From: Eubacteriales bacterium | Lineage (GTDB): Bacteria > Bacillota > Clostridia > Saccharofermentanales > DTU023 | Direction of reading: 5' to 3' | NCBI GenBank assembly: GCA_030532065.1 | Contig: JAUNLW010000006.1 | Span: 1 to 64,000, forward strand | DNA length: 64,000 nucleotides | In this document: positions 8,935 through 16,564 of the stretch, in pieces | How the letters are laid out: each line of letters starts with the position of its first letter | Position numbering within the stretch: position 1 is the stretch's first letter | The notes under the pieces: generated by a model | What the model saw: the letters and a program-made list of their open reading frames with translations, nothing else | Database searches by the model: none | Told to the model about the DNA's origin: nothing | Program-made: the position numbers and the translations under genes

Positions 8935-9351
8935 ATGAAACACGCTGTTTTAGAGCGCGAGGAACTCCTACAAATACCGACCAGCTCGCTGGCTTACCTG
9001 GGCGACGCAATCTATGAGCTATATGTACGCGAACGTCTGGTATTACGCCATAAAGGCCAGTCGGGACCACTATTTAAGGAGTCGCTTTGCTATGTGGAGC
9101 AAGGCAGGCAGGCAGCAGGAATCGAGCATATTGTCCCGCAGCTGACAGAGGAAGAATTGGCCCTGGTCAAAAGATCCAGAAACCACGTGCCGGCCTCCAG
9201 ACCCCGCAAGAAAGACCCAGCTGAATATCGCAAAGCGACTGCCCTGGAGGCTCTCTGTGCCTGGCTGTGGTTTTCGGGACAGGACGAAAGGCTGGAAATG
9301 CTTCTCTTAGAGATTTTTGAGTTTTTGGAAAGTGAAGATAACCATGAGTGA
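8935..9351 (+). CDS. mrnC: Mini-ribonuclease III
   Basis: 138 residues, a stand-alone RNase III catalytic domain without the double-stranded RNA binding domain. The signature AYLGDAIYELYVRERL (residues 20-35) holds the acidic metal ligands, and the later EYRKATALEALCAWLW stretch holds the second acidic cluster. It trims the ends of the 23S rRNA precursor in Gram-positive bacteria. The gene starts one base after the cysS stop and overlaps rlmB by eight bases, so translation is likely coupled. Confidence 0.95.
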   Translation: MKHAVLEREELLQIPTSSLAYLGDAIYELYVRERLVLRHKGQSGPLFKESLCYVEQGRQAAGIEHIVPQLTEEELALVKRSRNHVPASRPRKKDPAEYRKATALEALCAWLWFSGQDERLEMLLLEIFEFLESEDNHE

Positions 9352-10099
9352 GGAAAATTATCTGATTGGCCGTAACCCGGTCCAAGAGGCTCTTAAAGCC
9401 GACAGAACGATCAATAAGGCCTGGGTGCTAGATCGCAAATCAGGTGCCGGTCGAGACAGTAGGCTTAAGGAAATAGCCGATCAACTTCAGGAAGCGGGTG
9501 TGATCGTCAACTATGCCAGCCGCCAGACTCTGGATCGTTTGGCTGACGGCCAGAATCACCAGGGTGTAGTAATTCAGGTAGCTGCTCAGGATTATGTTGA
9601 TGCCAGAAGCTATCTGGCCGAGTTGCAGGAACAAGGCCGCCAGCCTTTTGTGCTTATCCTCGATGAATTACAGGATGGCCATAACCTGGGCGCTTGCCTT
9701 CGGGTAGCAGATTGCTGCGATATTGATCTCGTGGTCATACCGGAAAGACGCTCAGCTTCTTTAGACCAGTTTGTGGCGAAGACTTCGGCTGGCGCGATCG
9801 AATATGTCCCGGTTGCCCGCGAGAATAATCTTACTCGTCTGGTGCTTGACCTGCAGGAGCATGGCTACTGGGTCTATGGCGCGGATGGCGAGGCGGATAA
9901 GACGCACTACGAGGCGGACTTCAAAGGCAAACTGGTCCTCATAATCGGCAATGAAGGCAAAGGTATCAGCCAGAAGCTGCGTGAGCATTGTGATTTCCTG
10001 ATCAAGATCCCTATGTACGGTAAAGTTAATTCACTCAACGCTTCGGTAGCCTGCGGCATCATCGCCGCGGAAACGGCCCGTCAAAGGCATCAGGATTAA
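9344..10099 (+). CDS. rlmB: 23S rRNA (guanosine-2'-O-)-methyltransferase RlmB, SpoU family
   Basis: 251 residues. The N-terminal substrate-binding domain starts YLIGRNPVQEAL. The C-terminal SpoU/TrmH knotted domain has motif 1 LDELQDGHNLGACLRVADCC (Asn-Leu-Gly with the catalytic Arg), motif 2 LIIGNEGKGIS, and motif 3 KIPMYGKVNSLNASVAC. It uses SAM to methylate the ribose of G2251 in the peptidyl-transferase loop. An in-frame TTG at 9317 is possible, but the ATG at 9344 fits the family start and the coupling with mrnC. Confidence 0.95.
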   Translation: MSEENYLIGRNPVQEALKADRTINKAWVLDRKSGAGRDSRLKEIADQLQEAGVIVNYASRQTLDRLADGQNHQGVVIQVAAQDYVDARSYLAELQEQGRQPFVLILDELQDGHNLGACLRVADCCDIDLVVIPERRSASLDQFVAKTSAGAIEYVPVARENNLTRLVLDLQEHGYWVYGADGEADKTHYEADFKGKLVLIIGNEGKGISQKLREHCDFLIKIPMYGKVNSLNASVACGIIAAETARQRHQD

Positions 10100-10103
10100 G
10101 CCA

Positions 10104-10736
10104 ATGGATACGGCAGAGCGCGACAGTAGGCTCTTAGTCCAGGCTCAGGCTGGCAGCGAAGAGGCTATGGAAAGCTTATTGGAAGCCTACAAGCCTCTGG
10201 TACTTTCGCGCGCAGCCAACTATCGCCTGGAAGGTCAGGATCGTGATGATCTGATCCAAGAAGGCATGATCGCGCTCTTCCAGGCTATCCACAAATGCCC
10301 TCCGGAACGGAGAAACAGTTTTTCTTCCTATGCTTTTCAGACCGTAGACAACCGCATGATTGATCTCTTACGTCAGGATCAAAGCCAGCGCGCCCAAGCC
10401 TTGAACAAGGCTCTGTCTCTGGACGCTTCTACAGAATCCGATCATGATAGCCAGGATTCCACTCTCCGCCTGGAAGACAGCGTAGCTTCAGAAGCAGTGG
10501 GCCCGGAAGAGCAAATAATCTTGAAAGAGTTCGAAAAAAGACTATATACTTGGATTGGAGAAGAACTCAGCGAGCGTGAGCGAAAGGTCCTCTTGGCCTA
10601 CCTTTCCGGACTTTCCTATAAAGAGTTATCCGAAGACCTGGGCCTGAGCGAAAAAAGTGTGGACAGTGCCTTGCAAAGGGCTCGCAGCAAGCTGAGACGG
10701 CTGCGTCAGGAAGAAGGCTTAGCGATAGATCAATGA
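10104..10736 (+). CDS. sigH: RNA polymerase sigma factor, SigH-like
   Basis: 210 residues. Region 2 spans about residues 10-95 and includes DRDDLIQEGMIALFQAI (core binding) and RNSFSSYAFQTVDNRMIDLL (-10 recognition). Region 4 is at 150-205, with LSGLSYKELSEDLGLSEKSV as the helix-turn-helix for -35 recognition. Position after rlmB matches B. subtilis sigH, the stationary-phase and early sporulation sigma factor, although the yacP gene usually found between them is absent. The start is four bases after rlmB. The insert between the regions is acidic and longer than usual. SigH orthology is inferred from context plus domain layout. Confidence 0.85.
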   Translation: MDTAERDSRLLVQAQAGSEEAMESLLEAYKPLVLSRAANYRLEGQDRDDLIQEGMIALFQAIHKCPPERRNSFSSYAFQTVDNRMIDLLRQDQSQRAQALNKALSLDASTESDHDSQDSTLRLEDSVASEAVGPEEQIILKEFEKRLYTWIGEELSERERKVLLAYLSGLSYKELSEDLGLSEKSVDSALQRARSKLRRLRQEEGLAIDQ

Positions 10737-12157
10737 CTACTAGCAAGACCGGTAGAGGCAGAAAAGAAAAAATATCAGTAAACCGGAGGCCAAAACCTCT
10801 AGTCACTTGGATTTTGCTTTTACTGTGCCTGGTTTTACCTCTTACTGCTTCAGCCTGCACCAATAAAATGTTGGGTATGGACCAGGAACGCGCAGGTGAA
10901 CTTCCCCAGGAAACTACCTTAAAAATCAAAGTGCCTTTTAGTGTTGATGCCCAGGGAAAACACAGTAGCTCTTCTTTAGTTCAAGCCCTGGCTTTTGCTC
11001 TCAACGGGGAATATCCACTGGAAGATATTTACGAGAGCCTGGGCCAGGAAGTGCTGCAGGATCTTACTTTAGACGAGTTCCGCCTTTTTATTGATTGCCT
11101 GAGCCCGAGCAAGGATAAGCGTATTTCTGACTTCACTCAACTAAGTGGCGAAGAGAGCTTAAACTATCTCTATGCTGTACTGCGGCTCAAAGGCCGTCTG
11201 GCCGATAGAGCCATCAACTCTGTCTTTTATCGTTTGGATTTTCAATCCGAAGGCGGCCCGCTAACTAATGAAGACAATTCATTCCTGGTGGCTGTGCAGG
11301 TCAACGGCAATGGTGAAGCTTATTTAGATGCCGAATGGATCCGGGAGATCAATAAACTTTACACTTATTGCCTATTCTATTTTGACTCTATAGAAAATGC
11401 CGCACTGAGCCAGGGAGATTATGGACCTCTGGCCTATATTATCGAACAAGGACCTGCTCCTCTGATCTCCGCTAAAGAGGCCTGGCCGGAAGTTGCCAGA
11501 AAGCGCGCGGAGGCTACTGCCAACTACTACCAGGAAAGAGTGATCACTAATCCTACCTCCAGCCGCAGCGTTTTAGTCCTACCGGGCTACGCGGTATTCG
11601 CGCAGGAATACCGTTACCAAGGCAGATTGAGCGGTATCCGCGAGATAATTTTCCAGGAGAGTGACGGCACATACAGTGTCAGCGAAAATATTCCTCAAAG
11701 CTTCGACACAGAACAAAGCCAGCTCCTTATCTATAATGAGCCGCTCTTTAGCTCGCTGGGGGCGAGAGCCGCTATCTATGAGTCTACAGATATCCATCCT
11801 CTGGCAGGTCCGTTATTAAGTCAGGAAAAACTAGAGGACTACAAGGGTGACAGCGGCAGTGGAGATTACTATCTGCTCCATTATTACGGTTTAGACCTGG
11901 TGATCAAGGGTATTGCCGATGCCACATCTGGTTTCTGGCAAGGCAGCCTGCAAGAAGTACGACTAAGTTCCAGCATTTACAGCCTTGGCCCAAGCCTCTC
12001 TGTAAGGATGCCGGAGCCGAATTTCTATGACTATTTACCCTTCTACGCGGAACAGCAACGCCAGATAAGTATGACTAATCTCTTTGAGCAAGCGGAGCTG
12101 AGTTACGAAGCCAACGACGGGAGAATCAGCCAACTGATAATTAAAAAGCTGGGTTAA
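10733..12157 (+). CDS. Lipoprotein of unknown function
   Basis: 474 residues. A basic N-terminus, a hydrophobic segment and the lipobox LTASAC (Cys near residue 42) predict a membrane-anchored lipoprotein. The mature part is mixed alpha/beta with no family I recognise. It starts with the ATGA overlap of the sigma-factor stop, so it is translationally coupled to sigH, which suggests a role in the same stress or sporulation response. The 3' end overlaps the convergent maf gene by 17 bases. Confidence 0.75.
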   Translation: MTTSKTGRGRKEKISVNRRPKPLVTWILLLLCLVLPLTASACTNKMLGMDQERAGELPQETTLKIKVPFSVDAQGKHSSSSLVQALAFALNGEYPLEDIYESLGQEVLQDLTLDEFRLFIDCLSPSKDKRISDFTQLSGEESLNYLYAVLRLKGRLADRAINSVFYRLDFQSEGGPLTNEDNSFLVAVQVNGNGEAYLDAEWIREINKLYTYCLFYFDSIENAALSQGDYGPLAYIIEQGPAPLISAKEAWPEVARKRAEATANYYQERVITNPTSSRSVLVLPGYAVFAQEYRYQGRLSGIREIIFQESDGTYSVSENIPQSFDTEQSQLLIYNEPLFSSLGARAAIYESTDIHPLAGPLLSQEKLEDYKGDSGSGDYYLLHYYGLDLVIKGIADATSGFWQGSLQEVRLSSSIYSLGPSLSVRMPEPNFYDYLPFYAEQQRQISMTNLFEQAELSYEANDGRISQLIIKKLG

Positions 12158-12761
12158 AGGGGTAACCTGCCTTGTCTAAGGCCCGCATTACTTTACTGAG
12201 CGGTAAACCCATAACGGTAAAAAAGTCGCCCTGGATACCTTTTATTAAAGCGGCTGCTTCGTCTTGGATGCCGTAGGCACCGGCCTTATCCATAGCTTGC
12301 CCACTCTCTACGTAGCGGCTGATAGCCTCTTTTTGAAAATCATCTAAAGGATAAAATTCTACTTCTGCCATATCGTGGAAGATCAGACCTTGCTCAGAAG
12401 CGGGACCCAGCAAAGCTACGCCAGTGTATACGCGATGTTTGTGGCCGCTTAAGCTTTCCAGCATGGCGTAGGCTTCTGCCTTCTCCTGCGGCTTGCCTAA
12501 TACTTGCAGACCTTCACCTCGGCCATTTACTACTACCGTATCCGCGCCTAATACCAGAGCTTTGGGGTATTGTTTGGCTATGGCTCCAGCCTTAGCCTTT
12601 GCCAAACTCTTCACCAGAAGAGCTGGGTCTTTGCTGCCGGAGGCTTCCCAGTCGCGGGTGATGTGGTGCTCATCAACTTGAGCAGCTTGTACCTTAAAAT
12701 CTATATGGCATAAGCGCAAAATTTCCTGTCTGCGTGGTGAACTACTTGCGAGAATCAGCAT
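12141..12761 (-). CDS. maf: Maf-family nucleoside triphosphate pyrophosphatase
   Basis: About 206 residues. The N-terminal LILASSSPRRQEIL is the Maf P-loop-like signature that binds nucleotide phosphates. VLGADTVVVNGRG, GKPQEKAEAYAML and YVESGQAMDKAGAYGIQ follow in the family order. The protein hydrolyses dTTP, UTP and modified pyrimidine nucleotides to monophosphates and is linked to division arrest. I chose the ATG at 12761, which puts LILASSSPRR at the very N-terminus as in homologues. The ATG at 12788 adds nine residues. Confidence 0.92.
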   Translation of the reverse strand: MLILASSSPRRQEILRLCHIDFKVQAAQVDEHHITRDWEASGSKDPALLVKSLAKAKAGAIAKQYPKALVLGADTVVVNGRGEGLQVLGKPQEKAEAYAMLESLSGHKHRVYTGVALLGPASEQGLIFHDMAEVEFYPLDDFQKEAISRYVESGQAMDKAGAYGIQDEAAALIKGIQGDFFTVMGLPLSKVMRALDKAGYPFNPAF

Positions 12762-13078
12762 CTTGGTTACGATCCTTTCATGGGCCAAAAACGAGTTTTA
12801 CCTTATAAACCATTTTACTTGTCTACAGGGGTGAACTTAATCCCGCAGCTTTTACTACTGGGCCTCTAGACTTGGGCGTAGTCTGACATGCTTCTTTAGT
12901 CAATTTGATCCTCCTTCTCCTTGATCCTGGTACGGTAAAAGTGACCCGCCAAAAAACCAATGATAGAAAATGCTTGCCAGCAAGTCAATTAATGATGGGG
13001 CTGGGCTAGCGTAACGATTTTGCTGGATGAAGAGAAAAAAAAGTCTCCTAAGAAAGTGCTATCTAGTAAAAAATGTGC
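12762..13078. other. Intergenic region between maf and tRNA-Arg
   Basis: No credible ORF. On the minus strand AAAGGA about 11 bases before the maf ATG is its ribosome site. The remainder shows a short inverted repeat (CTTGCCAGCAAG) and no other recognisable signal. Confidence 0.6.
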
Positions 13079-13107
13079 TTGACTTTGATGGGGCTTGGTG
13101 TTATTCT
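13079..13107 (+). promoter_or_regulatory. Promoter of tRNA-Arg
   Basis: TTGACT (13079-13084) and TATTCT (13102-13107), spaced 17 bases, lie 24 bases upstream of the tRNA. Confidence 0.75.
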
Positions 13108-13130
13108 CTAAGACGCTGCAAACAGCAGAT

Positions 13131-13207
13131 GGGCCCGTGGCTCAATTGGATAGAGCAACTGACTACGGATCAGTGGATTGTGGATTCGAATTCTGCCGGG
13201 CCCGCCA
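13131..13207 (+). tRNA. tRNA-Arg (anticodon ACG)
   Basis: A 77-base cloverleaf. The acceptor GGGCCCG pairs with CGGGCCC, followed by discriminator G and an encoded CCA. The D arm reads GCTCAATTGGATAGAGC. The anticodon stem ACTGA/TCAGT closes the loop CTACGGA, giving ACG (reads CGN codons after deamination to inosine). The T arm has TTCGAAT. The 3' end faces the integrase remnant, so this gene is probably the attachment site of the island. Confidence 0.97.
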
Positions 13208-13215
13208 TTTTGAAA

Positions 13216-13247
13216 CCCCTGAAACAACAGTGTTTCGGGGGCTTTTC
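13216..13247 (+). terminator. Terminator of tRNA-Arg
   Basis: CCCCTGAAAC-AACA-GTGTTTCGGGG followed by GCTTTTC is a clean hairpin with a short T-tract, nine bases after the encoded CCA. Confidence 0.85.
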
Positions 13248-13249
13248 AT

Positions 13250-13500
13250 TTCTTAACGTTTTCTTTAACGTAACCGCGGTGTCCTCGTGTCCCATAATCT
13301 CCATAAGAGCTTTTTCCGGCATCCCTGCTTCTGCCATGCGAGTTGCAAAGGTATGGCGAAAAACGTATAGCCAGAAGTGTAGAGGTGGCTTGATTACAGC
13401 TGCCTTTTTTGCCAGGAGTTTATCTTTTTAGGCTCTCCGGCTACAACTACAGAGTAGGTATAGCGTCCGTCTTTAAATTTATGGACTTTATTTTAGGCAT
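13250..13500 (-). pseudogene. Tyrosine integrase, internally deleted and frameshifted
   Basis: The leftward reading starts at ATG 13500 with GGAG upstream (MPKIKS). After a frame change it gives KFKDGRYTYSVVVAGEPKK, a typical N-terminal arm-binding strand set of phage integrases. It then shifts frame again and jumps to FRHTFATRMAEAG and ALMEIMGHEDTAVTL, the box II Arg and HxxR/GH region near the C-terminus. The core-binding domain, the first catalytic Arg and the terminal Tyr are missing. A 250-residue stretch is therefore deleted, and the protein cannot be active. It lies beside tRNA-Arg, its likely former target. Confidence 0.85.
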
Positions 13501-13527
13501 ATTATTCTCCTTTACTACCGGAGGCTA

Positions 13528-13615
13528 TGCTAGAATGCAAGTAAGCAAAAGCCTCTATTTTTTTGTCTTTTAGCCGTTCTTCGAACTCGCTAAAGTAGCA
13601 GGGCGGCTAATTTTT
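13528..13615 (+). ncRNA. Candidate small RNA with extended -10 promoter
   Basis: TGCTAGAAT (13528-13536) is an extended -10 sequence. Downstream, from about 13543, there is no ORF. The stretch ends in TAGCCG (13571) pairing with CGGCTA (13604), with an inner GCTA-AAG-TAGC hairpin, then ATTTTTATG. That outlines a transcript of about 70 bases. There is no upstream rightward gene that would need the terminator. The evidence is weaker than for the RNA at 13656. Confidence 0.3.
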
Positions 13616-13639
13616 ATGGTTTATTTTTCTAGACGTTTT

Positions 13640-13648
13640 TGCTATAAT
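13640..13648 (+). promoter_or_regulatory. Extended -10 promoter of the island RNA
   Basis: TGCTATAAT is a perfect extended -10 element (TGnTATAAT). The matching -35 region is poor (TTTATT), which is common for this promoter class. The predicted start is near 13656. Confidence 0.6.
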
Positions 13649-13655
13649 CCAAATC

Positions 13656-13752
13656 AGAAAGATAACTCGTGAAGGATAAGCTCTGGGTTCCCGAACGGGA
13701 GTAGGTGGAAACGCCAAGAATTCCTATGACCCTGGGGTTATCTTTTCTTTAT
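13656..13752 (+). ncRNA. Structured small RNA convergent with the HEPN-like gene
   Basis: About 95 bases after the extended -10. AAAGATAAC (13658-13666) pairs perfectly with GTTATCTTT (13737-13745), which is followed by TCTTTATG and can act as the terminator. Inside are GGTG-GAAA-CGCC (a GNRA tetraloop), CCC-GAAC-GGG, and an AGGA/TCCT pairing, so the RNA is compact and multi-armed. The GNRA loop exists only on the plus strand, which favours this orientation. The 3' end overlaps the last about 25 bases of the leftward DUF3644 gene. I do not recognise the RNA family. It could also be a long bidirectional terminator. Confidence 0.5.
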
Positions 13753-14728
13753 GAATCTTCTCTATTACGTTAGGCTCTTCTTCTACTTTTTTCACTACAA
13801 ATTCCACGACTTGAGGCGTGTAACGATACATACCCACAAATTTGACATAAGTGCAGTACCTTTCATCTGTTTTGAGCGCAAAGAAATCTAGCATGAGATT
13901 GAGTGTATAGCTATTAAAGCCAGTTTTCCCTTTAGAACTTACATAGTTGAATTTGATGTTTTTTGCGATTAGATTCTTATTAACAGCGTCTATAACATTT
14001 TTAAAGGAAAGAGTGTATTTGTCCTCTGCCTTCTGGATAATCTTGATTTCTTTTGCCTTCTCAGAAGCATCTTTGGAGAATGTATAACTAAAGTCAGCTT
14101 CTGCTCGGTCTTTTGTTTTATAGAAAATGTGCTTAATAGGGATTGAAAAAGCTTGGGATGGATTATCTTTTGTTAGAAGTTCGACTTCAGCCTTACTATC
14201 GATTAACCTCTGAGCCATGCTATCAGTATACTTGCCTCGAATTTCTTCAGGGTTGAGAAGGTCTATACTCGTAGTTATAGTAAGAAAATTTTGGGCAACG
14301 TAACTTGTAATATCAACGCCGTGAAAACGCTTAATTTGTTCGCAGAAATTTAAAGTGCAAGCTTGGAAAAGCGGAGCATAAATACTTTCATAATCGTCAG
14401 TGATAAAATGAGTGTTGATATTTCGGAATTCTATAATCTGCTCCAAATTTATTCGCAAGGGCTGCCTAATGTCTGTGTAAATCCTGGCTATTGTTTCCTT
14501 TAGTGATATTGTTCTAGTCAAATCATTCTCATAATAAATAGATTGTTCGCCATCTCTTTTGATAAGATGTGCCTTAAGCATGAGTTCCCAGGCATTACAG
14601 ATAAAAAAGCTGAACCCTTCTGTACGATAGCGGATGGTTGGCTTATTGTATATTTCTAAACCCATAATGAAAGCCTCAATACTTTTGCTCACAAGATTAT
14701 TGGCTAGAGCCGTTTTACTACTTTCCAT
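13724..14728 (-). CDS. DUF3644 protein with HEPN-like Rx4H motif
   Basis: 334 residues. The first about 190 match the DUF3644 pattern, with KSIEAFIMGLEIYNKPTIRY and FFICNAWELMLKAHLIKR. Helices are followed by EFRNINTH, in which R102 and H107 form the Rx4H motif with Asn after Arg that marks active HEPN ribonucleases. The C-terminal half is mixed and basic with no family I know. HEPN proteins act in toxin-antitoxin, abortive infection and CRISPR systems. The gene is 25 bases downstream of the S24 repressor gene and likely in the same operon. A structured RNA runs towards its 3' end. RNase activity is inferred from the motif. Confidence 0.8.
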   Translation of the reverse strand: MESSKTALANNLVSKSIEAFIMGLEIYNKPTIRYRTEGFSFFICNAWELMLKAHLIKRDGEQSIYYENDLTRTISLKETIARIYTDIRQPLRINLEQIIEFRNINTHFITDDYESIYAPLFQACTLNFCEQIKRFHGVDITSYVAQNFLTITTSIDLLNPEEIRGKYTDSMAQRLIDSKAEVELLTKDNPSQAFSIPIKHIFYKTKDRAEADFSYTFSKDASEKAKEIKIIQKAEDKYTLSFKNVIDAVNKNLIAKNIKFNYVSSKGKTGFNSYTLNLMLDFFALKTDERYCTYVKFVGMYRYTPQVVEFVVKKVEEEPNVIEKIHKEKITPGS

Positions 14729-14753
14729 GCGACATCTCTCTTTCTCCTCTGTA

Positions 14754-15392
14754 TTATTTGTTTTTCTCTCCCTTATCCTTGTAATAGTGCGTATGCGCTA
14801 CTACCTTGCCTAGAACCTTTATTTGACTATTGTCTGCATCATTAAAAATTAGTGGTGCGTAGACTGGATTTTCTGCGCTCAGGCTGATGTAATTATCATA
14901 CTTATAGACTCGCTTAACAGCGGCTTCCTCTCCATTTATTAGTACAACCGCTAGTTCACCATTATCGACATCAGATTGTCTCCTGACGAACACCAGGTCT
15001 TTATCTTTTATACCAGCTCCGGTCATGCTGTCACCTACAGCTCGGAGCGCGAAGTCTGCGTCTATATCCGCATCTACTAAATCCAGGTAATCCTCTTCAG
15101 AGTAGACGGGATCGCCACAGTGCACATTGCCTAGGACGGGGATTTTGTGCTTGGTGACAGGTAGGAGGCCGTAACGCGCATAGTCTGTACGTTCGTCAGT
15201 AAGCCCCAACAAATAATCTATGGTTACCCCATAAATAGAAGCAGCTTTAATTAAAAAGTCATGCCCAGGCTCTCTTTCTTCTTTTTCATATCCCATATAG
15301 GTAGAGTAGACAGTATCTAGCTGTCTGGCAGCTTCAGCACCACTCCAATTATGTTCTCGTCTAAGAAACTGCAAATTGGAACCTAAACTCAT
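14754..15392 (-). CDS. Phage-type repressor: XRE HTH plus S24 LexA-like peptidase
   Basis: 212 residues. Residues 1-65 form an XRE helix-turn-helix that binds DNA (NLQFLRREHNWSGAEAARQL). Residues 85-212 are an S24 LexA/CI-like self-cleavage domain: cleavage pair C92-G93 in NVHCGDP, catalytic S122 in VGDSM and K160 in AAVKRVY. Such repressors are lost by RecA-stimulated cleavage after DNA damage, which would derepress linked genes. AGGAGG lies upstream of the ATG. It is the first gene of the leftward operon with DUF3644. Confidence 0.92.
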   Translation of the reverse strand: MSLGSNLQFLRREHNWSGAEAARQLDTVYSTYMGYEKEEREPGHDFLIKAASIYGVTIDYLLGLTDERTDYARYGLLPVTKHKIPVLGNVHCGDPVYSEEDYLDLVDADIDADFALRAVGDSMTGAGIKDKDLVFVRRQSDVDNGELAVVLINGEEAAVKRVYKYDNYISLSAENPVYAPLIFNDADNSQIKVLGKVVAHTHYYKDKGEKNK

Positions 15393-15452
15393 TTAATCAC
15401 CTCCTCGCTTTTCCTATTAAAATTATTCTATTTGAGAAGCTGTGTAAAGAGA

Positions 15453-15504
15453 ATTACGCAAAATGAGAAAAATGTTTGGAGAATAGGTTTGTTGATTACG
15501 CAAA
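15453..15504. promoter_or_regulatory. Candidate repressor operators
   Basis: ATTACGCAAA occurs twice as a direct repeat (15453-15462 and 15495-15504), 42 bases apart, in the region upstream of the repressor gene. Paired sites in that position are typical of autoregulation by phage repressors. The sites are short, so this is a weak call. Confidence 0.4.
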
Positions 15505-15670
15505 TAGATCAAATAAACGAATCAATCAAAAGATATTAGGCCAGACACCGCTATTAACGTGTTCAAGAGCTTGGGACTATAGGAGGATATGGATGCTAAA
15601 GGTCAATGAATTTGAACACGGGACTGATAACCCCGCTACTAAGATCGGCAGGACTGTGATTGCCTAATGA

Positions 15671-16564
15671 CCTGGCCTTAGCACTTGGTATGGGCACTAC
15701 GGAAGTAGAAGATATCATCGGGAGGCATCTAACCTACTAAAGGAACTGGTACAGGGTGTTAATTCACCCATTTTCCACCCTTTTTGCCGATGCAGTACTA
15801 CCCCGTACATATCCAGAGAGGAAGTGGAGGAAGGATTCAGAGAGCTGGAAGGCGAAGCCGGACTTGAAGCAAATACTGTATCGCCGGTGAAAAAGCTACG
15901 ATCAAAGAAAGCAGTAAACGAATTCTTAAAACAAGAGTTAGGTTTTGCTACGGTAGATTCCAAAGAGTTAAGCCTTGATGTGCTAAAAGAAGTAGCTGAA
16001 ACGATAAGCGATTTCTATTCAGAGTACCCACAACTAAAAGGCTTCGTGAAGCAATTTGGTGCTAAGAAGAATCTTAATTCCGTAGCTGAAGCCGGGCTGG
16101 AGTGGACGCCAGGTAAAGGAAGCAAAACGTCGGTAACTTTAAATGCAGATGACATGGCTAACTCAGCAGCAATTAAAGAAATGATTGAGTTCAATGTTAG
16201 CCAAGGATTTTGGAGCCCTAAGGCTGGGACTCGTGATATAATTAATCATGAGTTGACACACCTTTTAGAATATCAACAGGCCTTTAAACGAGCAGAAGTG
16301 GATCCATTTAGTGTTAATGCAAACGATGTTTTTGCACAACGCGATGCAATCACTTCAATCCAAAATGGTGTTTTTTCTCTGGACGTAACAAAAACTGCTT
16401 TTGAAAATATCGGCTTACCGTATCAGTTAGACACAATCAGAAAAGAGGTAGGTGATTATGCCGCAGTATCATCAAGAGAGCTATTGGCAGAAGCTGTCGG
16501 GTGTTCTGACAGAAATAGAATCATGATTGAGATTGTTAAAGTCATGAAGGAGAAATTGCAGTGA
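15671..16564 (+). pseudogene. 3' fragment of phage head morphogenesis protein (SPP1 gp7 type) with metallopeptidase-like tip
   Basis: The open frame starts right after a stop codon with no proper start. An in-frame GTG at 15824 is the first possible one. Just upstream, the frame reads PIFHPFCRCSTTPY, the hallmark end of the SPP1 gp7/Mu F minor head domain. The next about 240 residues are a different module. GFWSPKAGTRDIINHELTHL carries an HExxH zinc-peptidase motif (HELTH) preceded by a WSPKxG-like segment that is common in phage head-protein tips. The N-terminal head domain is lost. A small gene overlaps its stop by 4 bases. The tip may be a toxin-like effector, which I infer from its polymorphic position. 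Confidence 0.65.

Noticed and set aside
13027..13431. 134-codon plus-strand ORF over tRNA-Arg and the integrase remnant
   Set aside because: It runs through a functional tRNA and antisense to integrase sequence, so it is a chance ORF.
13656..13752. Reading the structured RNA as a terminator for DUF3644 on the minus strand
   Set aside because: Possible, but the minus strand lacks a good T-tract and the GNRA loop, and the promoter faces the other way. Kept as an alternative explanation.
15476..15667. 63-codon ORF after the repressor region
   Set aside because: No ribosome site and no coding character. Part of its tail (TDNPATKIGRTV) and a following frame (NDLALALGMGTTEVEDIIG) look faintly like a helix-turn-helix antitoxin, but they lie in different frames and the stretch is too short to call.
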